A stretch of 45,947 nt of DNA from the NCBI GenBank assembly GCA_020631245.1, contig JAHDHP010000003.1, positions 1 to 45,947 of the forward strand. The letters are read 5' to 3'. Below are positions 7,215 through 16,682 of the stretch, one piece after another. Every line of letters starts with the position of its first letter. Position 1 is the first letter of the stretch. This DNA comes from Bacteroidota bacterium (lineage in GTDB: Bacteria > Bacteroidota > Bacteroidia > Chitinophagales > UBA2359). The position numbers were made by a program, and so were the translations under genes. Below the pieces are notes generated by a model. It saw only the letters and a program-made list of their open reading frames with translations. It searched no databases and was not told where the DNA came from.

Positions 7215-8708
7215 TTAGAATTTCTTAGAACGCTTAGCGGCTTTTGTTGCTTTATTTTGCTTAGGAGCTTTGGCTTTTTTACCATCTGGGCTACCTACAC
7301 GAATCATTGCACAACGGAAACCAACAGTAGAAGATCCTTGATCTTCATCCATATAGCGACGAGTACCTGGTGATAAGTAGTAAGGAGGGTCTTGCCAAGA
7401 ACCACCTTTGATTACTCTCGACTTATCACTAATAAGTGTCGTAGAATCAGAACGGTAAATAACACCAGACTCTTCATCACCATCACGGTAACTTCTTACA
7501 TCAGACTTACGAATATTGGTACGATTTCCAATTTCGTCAGCTTGTAATTCACGATACTTGATACGACCTAAACTATCTTTAGGAGCAACTCCTCCAGAAG
7601 CATCCGTTTCACGTACTTTGAAAACATTACCACGGAATGGGTTAAAGTCTTCCGCATCCATAGTCGTCATTGGACGATATACATCCAATACCCACTCACT
7701 TACATTACCTGCCATATTATAAAGCCCAAAATCATTAGGTACAAAAGTACGTACAGGAGCCGTAATTTCTGCTTGGTCATTCAATTTACCAGCAATACCC
7801 ATATAGTCACCACGTCCACGCTTATAGTTAGCTAACATGTTACCATGTTCCTTACCATGACGTTGTTGACGCATATTAGAACCTTCCCACGGATAGATTT
7901 TTCGATTCATAAATCGCTCTTCATCTTCCGACTCACTGATAATAGCTAATGCGGCATATTCCCATTCTGCTTCCGTAGGCAAACGGTAGTCTGGCAATAA
8001 GATACCATCATCAAAGCGTACATTACGTGTTTCTTCTTCACTATTAGGATCTAAGTTTTTCACTCCTTTTTTCACGACCCCTTGATACTGACCCAATAAG
8101 AAAGATTCTGTATTGAAGTGTTCTGCACCATATTGGTTAGGATCTTGCTCTAAGATACCCTCTTTCATCAACATCATCTCGTTTACACGATCCGAACGCC
8201 AACGGCAATATTCATTAGCTTGTTGCCAAGTAACTCCTACTACAGGATAGTCATTATAAGCAGGGTGACGGAAATAATATTTCACATAAGGCTCATTGTA
8301 CGCCAACTCTTCCAACCATACTAAGGTATCAGGAAGTGCTTTATATACCAGTTCAGGATAAGTTTCACCGAAAATACGGCCCATCCAGTAAAGATATTCG
8401 CGATAGTGTACATTGGTTACCTCTGTTTCATCCATATAAAAGGAAGAAACCGTTACACGACGTGGAATATTGTGATACTCAAAAAGTACATCCTCATCTA
8501 CATTACCCATTACAAAAGTACCCCCAGGTATCAAAACTAATCCAGGACCTGTTTTTTGTTCCTTTTCTTTGGCTACTGTAAAACCACCCCAATCTTTATC
8601 GTTGTAGTTCCACCCAGTAGCAGAAGAAGATTCTTTATTACAAGAGGACATGGCTGCCACTCCAGCTACAAGGAGTAATAATAGCGTTAACTTTGCTAAA
8701 TTTTTCAT
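7215..8708 (-). CDS. gldJ: Gliding motility / type IX secretion lipoprotein GldJ
   Basis: This 497-residue protein has a lipoprotein signal ending in SSC (Cys23), then TGWNYNDKDWGGF, a signature of GldJ. The rest is a formylglycine-generating-enzyme-like (SUMF1) fold: GLVLIPGGTFVMGNVDED (about 55-72), EVTNVHYREYL, YRLPTEAEWEYAA, GNVSEWVLDVY and GGSWQDPPYYLSPGTRRYM. The paired catalytic cysteines of true formylglycine-generating enzymes are absent from the GGSW segment, so a structural role is expected. In Flavobacterium, GldJ is an outer-membrane lipoprotein needed for T9SS stability and gliding. The C-terminus is a lysine-rich tail. It follows the porP/sprF homologue by 135 bp on the same strand. 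PorK/GldK is the alternative, but gldL and gldM do not follow. Confidence 0.85.
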   Translation of the reverse strand: MKNLAKLTLLLLLVAGVAAMSSCNKESSSATGWNYNDKDWGGFTVAKEKEQKTGPGLVLIPGGTFVMGNVDEDVLFEYHNIPRRVTVSSFYMDETEVTNVHYREYLYWMGRIFGETYPELVYKALPDTLVWLEELAYNEPYVKYYFRHPAYNDYPVVGVTWQQANEYCRWRSDRVNEMMLMKEGILEQDPNQYGAEHFNTESFLLGQYQGVVKKGVKNLDPNSEEETRNVRFDDGILLPDYRLPTEAEWEYAALAIISESEDEERFMNRKIYPWEGSNMRQQRHGKEHGNMLANYKRGRGDYMGIAGKLNDQAEITAPVRTFVPNDFGLYNMAGNVSEWVLDVYRPMTTMDAEDFNPFRGNVFKVRETDASGGVAPKDSLGRIKYRELQADEIGNRTNIRKSDVRSYRDGDEESGVIYRSDSTTLISDKSRVIKGGSWQDPPYYLSPGTRRYMDEDQGSSTVGFRCAMIRVGSPDGKKAKAPKQNKATKAAKRSKKF

Positions 8709-8843
8709 TAGTCTATTGTCTTTATGCTAAAATATTAAAAATAAAATCAAAATGATTGTGCGGGAAAGATCGTTACAGGAAAATAACGAGAGCGACACAA
8801 AATTAGTATAAATAACTGAGTTTTTTTAAACCTCTATGCAACC

Positions 8844-9848
8844 CTACTCAAAAATTTCGGGACATTTACTGTCAGCATTTACTTTTTTGCGTTTTTTAGC
8901 CCAATAAGTTTGTCCAAAATCGAAAGTCATAGATACCTCGTGTGCATTGGCATTTACGCCCAAACTACCCAGTCGATAATCATAACTATATCCAAATCGG
9001 AAAACACCCGCTTTTACACCCGCCATAAAAATAAGCGCGTCCATATTATTAAATGTATGTCGTGCCCACACACCACCAAACAAAGCTCCTTTTCCTAAAT
9101 AAGCACCTGCATTGATTTGATTGACAGGCCCTTGATTCACAAACAATACATTTGGGCTAATATAAAATCGTTTGAATCCACGTCGTGGTTTGGACGTATA
9201 AAATACATAACCCAAATGAAAAGCACTTCGTACATGTAAACTATTTTCAGGATCTTCGGCTGTTGTAAAACTTACACTAGGTCGAGTAATATGCTTAAAG
9301 GATGCACCAATATACAATTGATCGGTATAAGCAACCATCCCTAGTCCCAAATCCAGTCGATGAATGTTATTCGTTTCTTGCAAACCCGCAAAACTACCTG
9401 GAATAATATCGCCAGTGGTGTCATCAATCATATCAGGAAGTACCACTTTATCCCAATTTAGATTTTTTTGGAGGTAACTCACCTGTGCGCCTGCTTTCAA
9501 CAATAATTTATCATTCAACTGCAATTGGTAGGCATACTGACCCGATACCAAATACGTATTATAGATACCCCCAGCACGATCTGCAAGAACAGAAAGCCCA
9601 AAACTACTGTTTAATTCTTCAAAATGCTGATCGTAGGCAATACCCATAGTCAACCAAGCATTATTAAAGGAAGGATACTGATGGCGATAGTTAACCGTCA
9701 CGCGTGGTTCGGATGTAAAACCAATCATTGACGGGTTTAAATGATAGGGAGCTGTATAAAATTGGCTAAATTCTGGATCTTGTGTCCAACCTTTTTTGAC
9801 CAAACAACAACTAACTATTAAAAATAGTATTAGACATTTCGTTTTCAT
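8844..9848 (-). CDS. Type IX secretion system membrane protein, PorP/SprF family
   Basis: This 334-residue protein has a signal peptide (cleavage near TQD, residue 23) and the family's opening QDPEFSQFYTAPYHLNPSMIG (about 23-43). It continues as alternating beta strands, ending in VSMTFDFGQTYW, as in outer-membrane barrels. PorP/SprF proteins sit in the outer membrane, bind PorE-type periplasmic partners and serve as anchors or exit points for specific T9SS substrates. It lies upstream of gldJ on the same strand and is probably transcribed with it. Bacteroidota genomes carry many PorP/SprF paralogues, so I give no single gene symbol; the gldJ neighbour suggests a core role. Confidence 0.88.
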   Translation of the reverse strand: MKTKCLILFLIVSCCLVKKGWTQDPEFSQFYTAPYHLNPSMIGFTSEPRVTVNYRHQYPSFNNAWLTMGIAYDQHFEELNSSFGLSVLADRAGGIYNTYLVSGQYAYQLQLNDKLLLKAGAQVSYLQKNLNWDKVVLPDMIDDTTGDIIPGSFAGLQETNNIHRLDLGLGMVAYTDQLYIGASFKHITRPSVSFTTAEDPENSLHVRSAFHLGYVFYTSKPRRGFKRFYISPNVLFVNQGPVNQINAGAYLGKGALFGGVWARHTFNNMDALIFMAGVKAGVFRFGYSYDYRLGSLGVNANAHEVSMTFDFGQTYWAKKRKKVNADSKCPEIFE

Positions 9849-10031
9849 AAGACATTCGTCTGGGTATGAGGAAAAATTTTGGCAAATTTACCAAAATCTT
9901 TCAGGGGACAATAAGGGAGGGAATAAAAGACTAATGACCCTACCCTATTTTTGATAGTTCGAGTCAAAAAACATTCCAGAGACTAACGGGTTTTGACTAA
10001 GTATTATTGTAACAAAGATTAATTAGTTTTG

Positions 10032-10228
10032 GGGCGTGTCTTTTTCTTTTCGTTCTTGTTCATGCATGAACAAGAACGAAAAGAAAAAGACCAGGCTATC
10101 CGCTTGTAGTTTTCTCGTAGAAAAGGTGTTCGGCAAATACACCTAGCAGTGTCTTCCGCTGTCAGCCCTGCTAGGTGTTGCCTCTCTACCCTTCTACTTC
10201 GCCAAGCTACCGCTACTATCCTTCACGC
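10032..10228 (+). repeat. Hairpin-bearing intergenic repeat, copy 2
   Basis: It begins GGGCGTGTC and carries a perfect 27-bp palindrome without a loop (10038-10064 with 10065-10091). The base pairs at its foot are GTCT/AGAC instead of the GCCC/GGG pairing in most other copies, a compensatory change. Then come GGCTATCCGCTTGTAGTT, the core stem CCTAGCAG (10142-10149) with CTGCTAGG (10168-10175), the outer stem GTAGAA/TTCTAC, and the end block CTACTATCCTTCACGC. It lies between the divergent porP/sprF and porU genes. It is followed by a degenerate GAATGA-rich tract (about 10234-10272) and by TGTGTTAATCCGTGTAATCG (10297-10316). Confidence 0.87.
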
Positions 10229-10391
10229 AAAAACAATGACTGAATGTGTGAATGAGCGAATGACTGAATAAGTACTACGTTATTTTTTATAGAATCTGTG
10301 TTAATCCGTGTAATCGGTGGTTAACTAATTTGTCATCAAAAAGATAGCAAGTCTACTTCATATATATTATAATATCCTGTTTTGAAATATC

Positions 10392-13300
10392 ATGCAAATA
10401 AAATCACCCACTATGCATAAGCGAATAACCAAGAGTTTTATCTGTTTATTAATCTGCTTATTTCACTTGAGTAGTGTATGGGCACAAAGTCAAAAAAATA
10501 TCCAATTAAATTGGACAGATGATACGCGCCAAGTATGGATTGGTAATAATCAGTTTGCAGAAAGTCCCACTTTTAAGGAGTCGAAGTTTATCCCTTCAGA
10601 GCACCCATTTCCTATTTATACCCAACAAATCCCCTTGAATAAAGGTGGTGACTTAGCCGTAAAGATCGAAAATGCACAATTTGAAGTACTAGAGCTAAGT
10701 GATGTGCTTCAACAAAAAGCAGAGGGTTTTTTGACTAATGAAGTGATATTACAAAAGGAGTTAATTAACATCCAAAAGCGACCTTTTGCCCAAATCAGTA
10801 TTGTACCTCTTCGTTATAATACACAAGGACAGCTAGAGCGATTGGTATCATTTGATATGGATATACAAGTCAAACCTTTTAAGAATAATCGAGCGTTGGC
10901 AAAGTCAGGTTCTAATGAGTATGTCAATAACTCTATCCTCAATCAAGGTGCTTTTTATAAATTTCGAACCAGTGAGGAAGGTATTCATCGAATAGATGCT
11001 TCTTTTTTGGAGGCTTTGGGAATTAATGAAACGGTTTCGATTAACAATATCCGCATTTATGGAAATGGTGGAGGTACCTTAGATGAAAAGGCAGGTCATA
11101 ATTACGTGGATGATGTCTTAGAAAATGCCATAGAAGTGGTTGATCAAAATAATAATGGCAATTTTGATGGGAATGATTACCTCTTATTTTATGCACAAGC
11201 TCCTCACCAATGGAAATGGAACGAGCAAAATAAACGCTATGAATTTAAACGACACTTTTATAGTGATTATACCCACTACTTTTTCAACTACGATATTGGG
11301 GCAGGTAAACGAATTGAAACCATCAATCCTAGTGGACAAGCCACTGATATAGTAGATAGCTTTGATGATTATGCGATTCATGAAACAGAAACATGGAACT
11401 TAGGCGAAAGTGGACGTCGCTGGTATGGAGAGGTGTTCGATATTGTATTGACACAAGATTTACCCACCTTCAATTTTCCAAACATTGTTCCGAATAGTGA
11501 TATTACGATGGAAGGACGTTTTGCTGCAAAAGCGATTTATAATAGAAGTCGTTTTCAAGTAACAGTGAATGGGGAGCGTTTTAATTCGAGCTTTATAAAT
11601 ACAGTAGGGGCAAGTTTTGAAGATCCTAAAGCCCGTTCCACCTTATTAGTAGAAACAGTACCTGCATCGAGTGATAGAGTGCCTGTAACAGTTAACTTTG
11701 AAAAGAGTGATGCGACTGCTGAAGGTTGGTTGGATTATATTGCGCTGAATGCTCGCCGCCAACTACAATTTACAGGTGGTCAGATGTCTTTTAGAGATGC
11801 TTTATCCGTAGGAGAGAATAAACAAAGTGAGTTTAGAGTAGGAAATGCGAGTAATGCAACTATTTGGGAAATAACAAATCCTACCGAAGTACGACAAATA
11901 CAAACGGAAACAAATGGCAATACTGATGTTTTTAGCCTTCCCACGTCTACTCTACGCCAATTCATAGCTTTTGATGGTAGCCAGTATTTTAAGCCAGAAG
12001 CTATTGGCGAAATCGCTAGTCAGAATCTACACGAACTGACCTTTCCTGATATGTTGATTATCACACCCAATCAATTTTTAGGAGCGTCGGAACGCTTAGC
12101 TGATTATCGGCGTCAAAATGATGGTTTAGAGGTATTAGTAGCAGACCTCGATCATATTTATAATGAGTTTTCTTCTGGTACACCTGACTTGACAGCTATT
12201 CGAAATTTTGTGAAAATGTTTTACGATCGTGCAGAGGAGGATATTAATAAAATGCCACGTTTCCTTTTACTCATGGGAGACGCTTCTTATGATTATAAAA
12301 ATTTGGGCAAACATACCGAAGATGCGAACATTATTCCTACCTATCAAAGTATGGAATCGGTATTGACAATTCAAACTTTCTGTACCGATGACTATTACGC
12401 TTTATTAGATGATGATGAAGGGGTGAATATGAATTTTTCAAACCTAGGATTGGATATTGCTATGGGAAGATTACCTGTTAGCACAGTCGAAGAAGCCGAA
12501 TTGTTGGTTGATAAAATTATTCGTTACAATTCGAAGGAAGCATTAGGAGCTTGGCGAAATGATATAGCCTTTGTAGCAGATGATGAAGATGGAAACTTAC
12601 ATTTTCGTCAAGCAGAGCGACATGCTAATCGAATAGATACGGAAAATGAAGCGTATAATTTATACAAAATTTATTGTGATGCGTATCCACAATTGGCAAC
12701 TCCTTCAGGAGGGCGTTATCCAGATGTAAATGAAGCAATACAAAATCGTATTTTCTCAGGTAGTTTAATAATGAATTATGTAGGACATGGCGGGCCAACA
12801 GGTTGGGCAGAAGAGACTATTTTGAGTCAGACGGAGATACAAAAATGGGAGAACAAAAACCAAATGCCTTTATTTATTACAGCAACCTGTAGTTTTAGTA
12901 AATATGATGACCCAGAAGAAACATCGGCAGGGGAGTTATTGATATTAAAACCTGATGGTGGGGCTGGTGCTATCGTAACCACTGTACGTTTGGTGTTGGC
13001 TGGTGATAACTATGATATGAATAAAGCCTTTTTAGATCGACTCTTTAAATATGCTAACCCAACTACGGGTCGAATGCCACGCTTGGGAGAAGCGATGCGA
13101 ATAGCAAAAAATGATGCAGCACATACGAGTATCAATAATCGTAAATTTACTTTATTAGGTGATCCCGCCATGCGTTTAGCTTATCCTGAACACCGAGTGG
13201 TAACTACAAGTATAAAGCGAGTCGATGCATCGAATGAGGAGGTAGATACCATACAGGCTCTAACCACAGTAGAGATTTCAGGAGAGATCGTTGATTTTAA

Positions 13301-14273
13301 AGGTTTACCGATGGAAGATTTCAATGGCTTAGTATATCCAGTGGTATTTGATAAAGAATTGGAATTGAAAACACTTGCGAATGATGAACGTAGTCGCGTA
13401 GAGGCGTTTGAGTTGAGAAATAGTGTGATTTTCAAGGGGAAAGCAAGTGTGAAAAATGGGAAGTTCAGTTTTACCTTCGTTGTACCCAAAGATATTTCCT
13501 ATCAGTATGGAACAGGGCGTGTAAGTTATTATGCCGAAAATGGAGTTACGGATGCACATGGTTTTACTGAAAATATCATTATTGGAGGTATTGAAGATGG
13601 TTTGAGTGGGGATGGAAAAGGCCCCAATATTCAAATTTATATGAATGATGATCGCTTTGTATTTGGAGGCGTTACCAATCCGAGTCCTGTATTATTGATT
13701 CGTTTGGAGGATGAAGATGGTATCAACACAGTCGGAAATGGTATTGGGCATGATTTGACTGCTAAAGTGGATGGTGATAATTTTAATATAATAGTACTGA
13801 ATGAGTATTATAAAAGTGAAGTCGATAATTATCGAAAAGGGGAGGTGCAGTATCCTTTATCAGATTTAGAACCAGGAGAACATAGTATAGAAGTAAAGGC
13901 TTGGGATATACATAATAAGTCGGGTACTGGATATACTGAATTTATTGTGGCTGAAACTGCGGAACTTGCTTTACGTAATGTACTAAACTACCCGAATCCT
14001 TTTTTTGATAAAACTGCTTTTTGGTTTGAGCATAATCGAGTAGGAGAGGAGCTAACCGTCACCGTACAAATTATGTCTTTATCTGGACGTGTTATTAAAA
14101 CCATTCGTGAAGAGTTTGTGGCGGAGGGTTTCCGAGTGGATCATTTGGAGTGGGATGGCTTGGATGAATTTGGGGAGCCGATTGGTCGTGGTACGTATAT
14201 TTATCGCGTGAGTGTGGTGGGTGCTGATAACACAAAGGCAAGTAAGATACAGAAGTTGGTGATATTAAAATGA
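10392..14273 (+). CDS. porU: Type IX secretion system sortase PorU
   Basis: This 1293-residue protein matches the usual PorU length. A signal peptide ends near WAQ (the ATG at 10413 is an equally good start). The gingipain-like C25 peptidase domain spans roughly 555-950. The catalytic pair is visible: His799 in NYVGHGG and Cys833 in ITATCSF, with LLLMGDASYDY upstream. The C-terminus (about 1190-1293) is a FlgD/CTD-like beta domain with NVLNYPNPF and GRGTYIYRV. PorU is a cell-surface transpeptidase that removes C-terminal sorting signals of T9SS cargo and attaches the cargo to a lipid-linked sugar. porV follows 363 bp downstream, the usual porU-porV order. Cargo candidates with sorting domains are encoded at 21568 and 44659. 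Confidence 0.95.
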   Translation: MQIKSPTMHKRITKSFICLLICLFHLSSVWAQSQKNIQLNWTDDTRQVWIGNNQFAESPTFKESKFIPSEHPFPIYTQQIPLNKGGDLAVKIENAQFEVLELSDVLQQKAEGFLTNEVILQKELINIQKRPFAQISIVPLRYNTQGQLERLVSFDMDIQVKPFKNNRALAKSGSNEYVNNSILNQGAFYKFRTSEEGIHRIDASFLEALGINETVSINNIRIYGNGGGTLDEKAGHNYVDDVLENAIEVVDQNNNGNFDGNDYLLFYAQAPHQWKWNEQNKRYEFKRHFYSDYTHYFFNYDIGAGKRIETINPSGQATDIVDSFDDYAIHETETWNLGESGRRWYGEVFDIVLTQDLPTFNFPNIVPNSDITMEGRFAAKAIYNRSRFQVTVNGERFNSSFINTVGASFEDPKARSTLLVETVPASSDRVPVTVNFEKSDATAEGWLDYIALNARRQLQFTGGQMSFRDALSVGENKQSEFRVGNASNATIWEITNPTEVRQIQTETNGNTDVFSLPTSTLRQFIAFDGSQYFKPEAIGEIASQNLHELTFPDMLIITPNQFLGASERLADYRRQNDGLEVLVADLDHIYNEFSSGTPDLTAIRNFVKMFYDRAEEDINKMPRFLLLMGDASYDYKNLGKHTEDANIIPTYQSMESVLTIQTFCTDDYYALLDDDEGVNMNFSNLGLDIAMGRLPVSTVEEAELLVDKIIRYNSKEALGAWRNDIAFVADDEDGNLHFRQAERHANRIDTENEAYNLYKIYCDAYPQLATPSGGRYPDVNEAIQNRIFSGSLIMNYVGHGGPTGWAEETILSQTEIQKWENKNQMPLFITATCSFSKYDDPEETSAGELLILKPDGGAGAIVTTVRLVLAGDNYDMNKAFLDRLFKYANPTTGRMPRLGEAMRIAKNDAAHTSINNRKFTLLGDPAMRLAYPEHRVVTTSIKRVDASNEEVDTIQALTTVEISGEIVDFKGLPMEDFNGLVYPVVFDKELELKTLANDERSRVEAFELRNSVIFKGKASVKNGKFSFTFVVPKDISYQYGTGRVSYYAENGVTDAHGFTENIIIGGIEDGLSGDGKGPNIQIYMNDDRFVFGGVTNPSPVLLIRLEDEDGINTVGNGIGHDLTAKVDGDNFNIIVLNEYYKSEVDNYRKGEVQYPLSDLEPGEHSIEVKAWDIHNKSGTGYTEFIVAETAELALRNVLNYPNPFFDKTAFWFEHNRVGEELTVTVQIMSLSGRVIKTIREEFVAEGFRVDHLEWDGLDEFGEPIGRGTYIYRVSVVGADNTKASKIQKLVILK

Positions 14274-14290
14274 TTGTGCGAAGTGCGATG

Positions 14291-14390
14291 ACTTAGCAGC
14301 CTTCAGGCTGTATTTTATCGGCAGACCACCAGCGTCCTCGTTGGTGTTACCTTCGTCGGACGTTAATCGTTTAATCGTCGGACGTTAAAT
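14291..14390. repeat. REP-like cluster of small palindromes and direct repeats in the porU-porV gap
   Basis: The 363-bp gap 14274-14636 has no gene. It contains a hairpin CAGCC-TTCA-GGCTG (14297-14310), an imperfect hairpin CACCAGCG-TCCT-CGTTGGTG (about 14327-14346), and a direct repeat CGTCGGACGTTAA at 14354-14366 and 14376-14388. Further on, TATATTTG (14448-14455) matches the -7 promoter element and may start the porV transcript. Nothing else is evident. Confidence 0.5.
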
Positions 14391-14447
14391 TTAGAAATTA
14401 ATAAAAGCTTTTATAAGAGCTAAATAGTCAAGAATAACTAAAAATGG

Positions 14448-14455
14448 TATATTTG
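14448..14455 (+). promoter_or_regulatory. Possible -7 promoter element for porV
   Basis: TATATTTG fits the Bacteroidota TAnnTTTG consensus and would give a leader of about 175 nt. No clear -33 TTTG is seen at the normal distance, so the support is weak. Confidence 0.3.
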
Positions 14456-14636
14456 CAAAAAAAAATAATCGAAGGACGCAACGTTTTGATGCAAATTACA
14501 GCCTAATAAGTAGAAAATTTATTTGATCATTAAAATCATTTTAGACCTTGCCTACCTTTACATAGTTTACTTATTATTTACTATTTTATTTGATGAGGTC
14601 AGTAAACCATCAAATTTCTTTAAAATATTATAAATC

Positions 14637-15830
14637 ATGTCAACAAAGTTGTTTAAGATTATTGGGGCGGTTTTATGTAGTATCCTTTTGTTTGGGGAGA
14701 CAGCCGTTGCTCAAATTGACATTGGAGATCTGGGAGGGCAAGGAGACTCTACCAGTACATGTTTTAACACTGTATTTACTTCTATTCCTTTTCTTCGTAT
14801 TAACCCTGATGGGCGAACAGGTGGAATGGGGGATGTAGGATTGGCAACAGCTCCAGATCCTGCTTCTATGTACCACAATGCTTCAAAATTGGCTTTTGCT
14901 CAGAAGCGTATGGGATTATCATTAACGTATACGCCTTGGCTTAGAGAGTTGGTTAACGATATTTATATTGCTTACTTATCTGGTTATCGCAAAATTGGTG
15001 ATAATCAAACAATAGGCTTATCGTTGCGCTATTTTTCACTGGGTAATATTAGTTTTACCGATTTTTCGGGACAAAGTATGGGTGAATATCGTCCAAATGA
15101 GTTTGGATTGGATTTAGCTTATTCTCGTAAATTATCAGATTACTTAGGAATAGGTGTTACTTTAAAGTATGTGCGTTCTGACTTAGCTAAAGGACAACGT
15201 ACAGGAGCTAATAACATTATTAAAGCGGCTCAGGCTGTAGCAGGTGATGTTTCTTTATATTACCAAAACCCAGATTTGGAGTTATTTGGTAATGAGGCTA
15301 AATTGGCTTTTGGAGTTGCTGTTACGAATATTGGTAATAAGGTATCTTATACCGAAGATAAGGATCGTGACTTTATTCCGATTAACTTAGGATTAGGTGC
15401 TTCTTTGACTGCTAATTTTGACGACTACAATAAGTTGATGATTGCGGCAGATGTTAACAAATTACTAGTGCCTACACCAGATGCTTCTATTGATCCTGAA
15501 GATCCTAATTATCCTCGTAACCGTAACTTACTTTCTGGTATGTTTGGATCGTTTGGAGATGCGCCAGGTGGCTTCAAAGAAGAAATGCAAGAATTGATGT
15601 ATTCGTTTGGTGCAGAGTATTGGTATAACGAACAGTTTGCGGTACGTTTAGGGCACTTCAACGAGCATAGATGTAAAGGAAATAGAAAGTATTTGACGCT
15701 TGGTTTAGGTTTGCGTTATAGTGTTTTTGGTTTGAACTTCTCTTATATTGTTCCTACCTCTAACCAACGTAACCCACTGGATAATACACTTCGTTTCTCA
15801 TTGACTTTCGACTTCGAAGATGCGGAATAG
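14637..15830 (+). CDS. porV: Type IX secretion system outer membrane protein PorV (LptO)
   Basis: This 397-residue protein has a signal peptide (MSTKLFKIIGAVLCSILLFG...AVAQ). The PorV signature FLRINPDGRTGGMGDVGLAT lies at about 51-70, followed by DPASMYHNASKLAF and MGLSLTYTPWLREL. The remainder is a 14-strand-type barrel ending in LRFSLTFDF. PorV is the outer-membrane shuttle that takes folded cargo from the SprA translocon to the PorU sortase on the cell surface. It belongs to the FadL/OMPP1 fold. It follows porU on the same strand and is closed by a strong terminator at 15859-15894. Confidence 0.95.
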   Translation: MSTKLFKIIGAVLCSILLFGETAVAQIDIGDLGGQGDSTSTCFNTVFTSIPFLRINPDGRTGGMGDVGLATAPDPASMYHNASKLAFAQKRMGLSLTYTPWLRELVNDIYIAYLSGYRKIGDNQTIGLSLRYFSLGNISFTDFSGQSMGEYRPNEFGLDLAYSRKLSDYLGIGVTLKYVRSDLAKGQRTGANNIIKAAQAVAGDVSLYYQNPDLELFGNEAKLAFGVAVTNIGNKVSYTEDKDRDFIPINLGLGASLTANFDDYNKLMIAADVNKLLVPTPDASIDPEDPNYPRNRNLLSGMFGSFGDAPGGFKEEMQELMYSFGAEYWYNEQFAVRLGHFNEHRCKGNRKYLTLGLGLRYSVFGLNFSYIVPTSNQRNPLDNTLRFSLTFDFEDAE

Positions 15831-15858
15831 AAAACAATAATAATCTAATGAATTAATA

Positions 15859-15894
15859 AAGGCGATATAGTTTCAAAACTGTATCGCCTTTTTT
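15859..15894 (+). terminator. Intrinsic terminator after porV
   Basis: AAGGCGATATAGTTT pairs with AAACTGTATCGCCTT (one mismatch), followed by TTTTTTATTT. It sits 28 bp after the porV stop and can also act for the convergent cyclophilin gene because of the preceding A-rich stretch. Confidence 0.88.
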
Positions 15895-15938
15895 ATTTAG
15901 AGGATTATGAAATCAGGATCACTCTTAGTTGGTATGTT

Positions 15939-16613
15939 TTATTGTTGTTGATCTACTAATTGCGTAGCTGTTATTTTAATATCTTTTACAGGACGTTGTG
16001 CTTGTGTTTCCACATTTGCTATTTTATCAATCACTTCCAAGCCTTCTATTACCTCTCCGAAAACAGTATAATCACCATCTAATTCAGGAGTACCCCCAAG
16101 AGTCGTATAGGTGTCTATTTGTTGAGTAGTAAATTGTTTTCCTGTTTGTTTACTCAATTCGTTTAGTTCATTTTGAGAGTATGTTTTGCCTTGTACAAAG
16201 TAGAACTGCGACCCCGAAGAGAGCTTGGTGGGATTGGTAGCATTTCCACGTCGAGAAGCGGCTAATGCTCCTTTTTTGTGAATACAACCAGCCGCAAATT
16301 CAGCATCAATGGTATATCCAGGTCCACCTTGTCCTAAGTTACGTTCTGTAGGTGCCCCTTTTGAATCGGGATCACCTGCCTGAATGGTAAATTGTTTGAT
16401 TACTCGATGAAAGAGGAGGTCTTTATAAAAACCGTCATTGACTAATTTTATAAAATTGTCTCGATGTTTGGGCGTATTATTGTAGAGTTTAACTTTTAAA
16501 TCTCCCGCAGAAGTATTGATTAAAACAACTTGTTCTTTCTCTGCTTGTTCGCAAGAGATCCACATACCAGCAGTGAGTGACAGGAATAAGAAAAGGATAC
16601 CGTATTTTTTCAT
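15939..16613 (-). CDS. Cyclophilin-type peptidyl-prolyl isomerase, lipoprotein
   Basis: This 224-residue protein has a lipoprotein signal with the lipobox WISC (Cys21). The cyclophilin domain runs from about 29 to 220. Visible landmarks are INTSAGDLKVKLYNNTPKHRDNF, FYKDLLFHRVIKQFTIQAGD (with the catalytic-site FHRV and Q-GD residues), SGSQFYFVQG and DGDYTVFGEVIEGLEVID. An insertion between the QFY and DGDYTVFG motifs, at about 143-170, is common in bacterial homologues. It should catalyse prolyl cis-trans isomerisation of secreted proteins in the periplasm or on the outer membrane. It stands alone between a terminator and a repeat-like spacer. Confidence 0.92.
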   Translation of the reverse strand: MKKYGILFLFLSLTAGMWISCEQAEKEQVVLINTSAGDLKVKLYNNTPKHRDNFIKLVNDGFYKDLLFHRVIKQFTIQAGDPDSKGAPTERNLGQGGPGYTIDAEFAAGCIHKKGALAASRRGNATNPTKLSSGSQFYFVQGKTYSQNELNELSKQTGKQFTTQQIDTYTTLGGTPELDGDYTVFGEVIEGLEVIDKIANVETQAQRPVKDIKITATQLVDQQQ

Positions 16614-16682
16614 TGGTGTTGAGGGGGTTTAGTAAACAAATGAAGAGATAAGTACTTAGACAAAAGTTCTTTCGCAAAAAAA

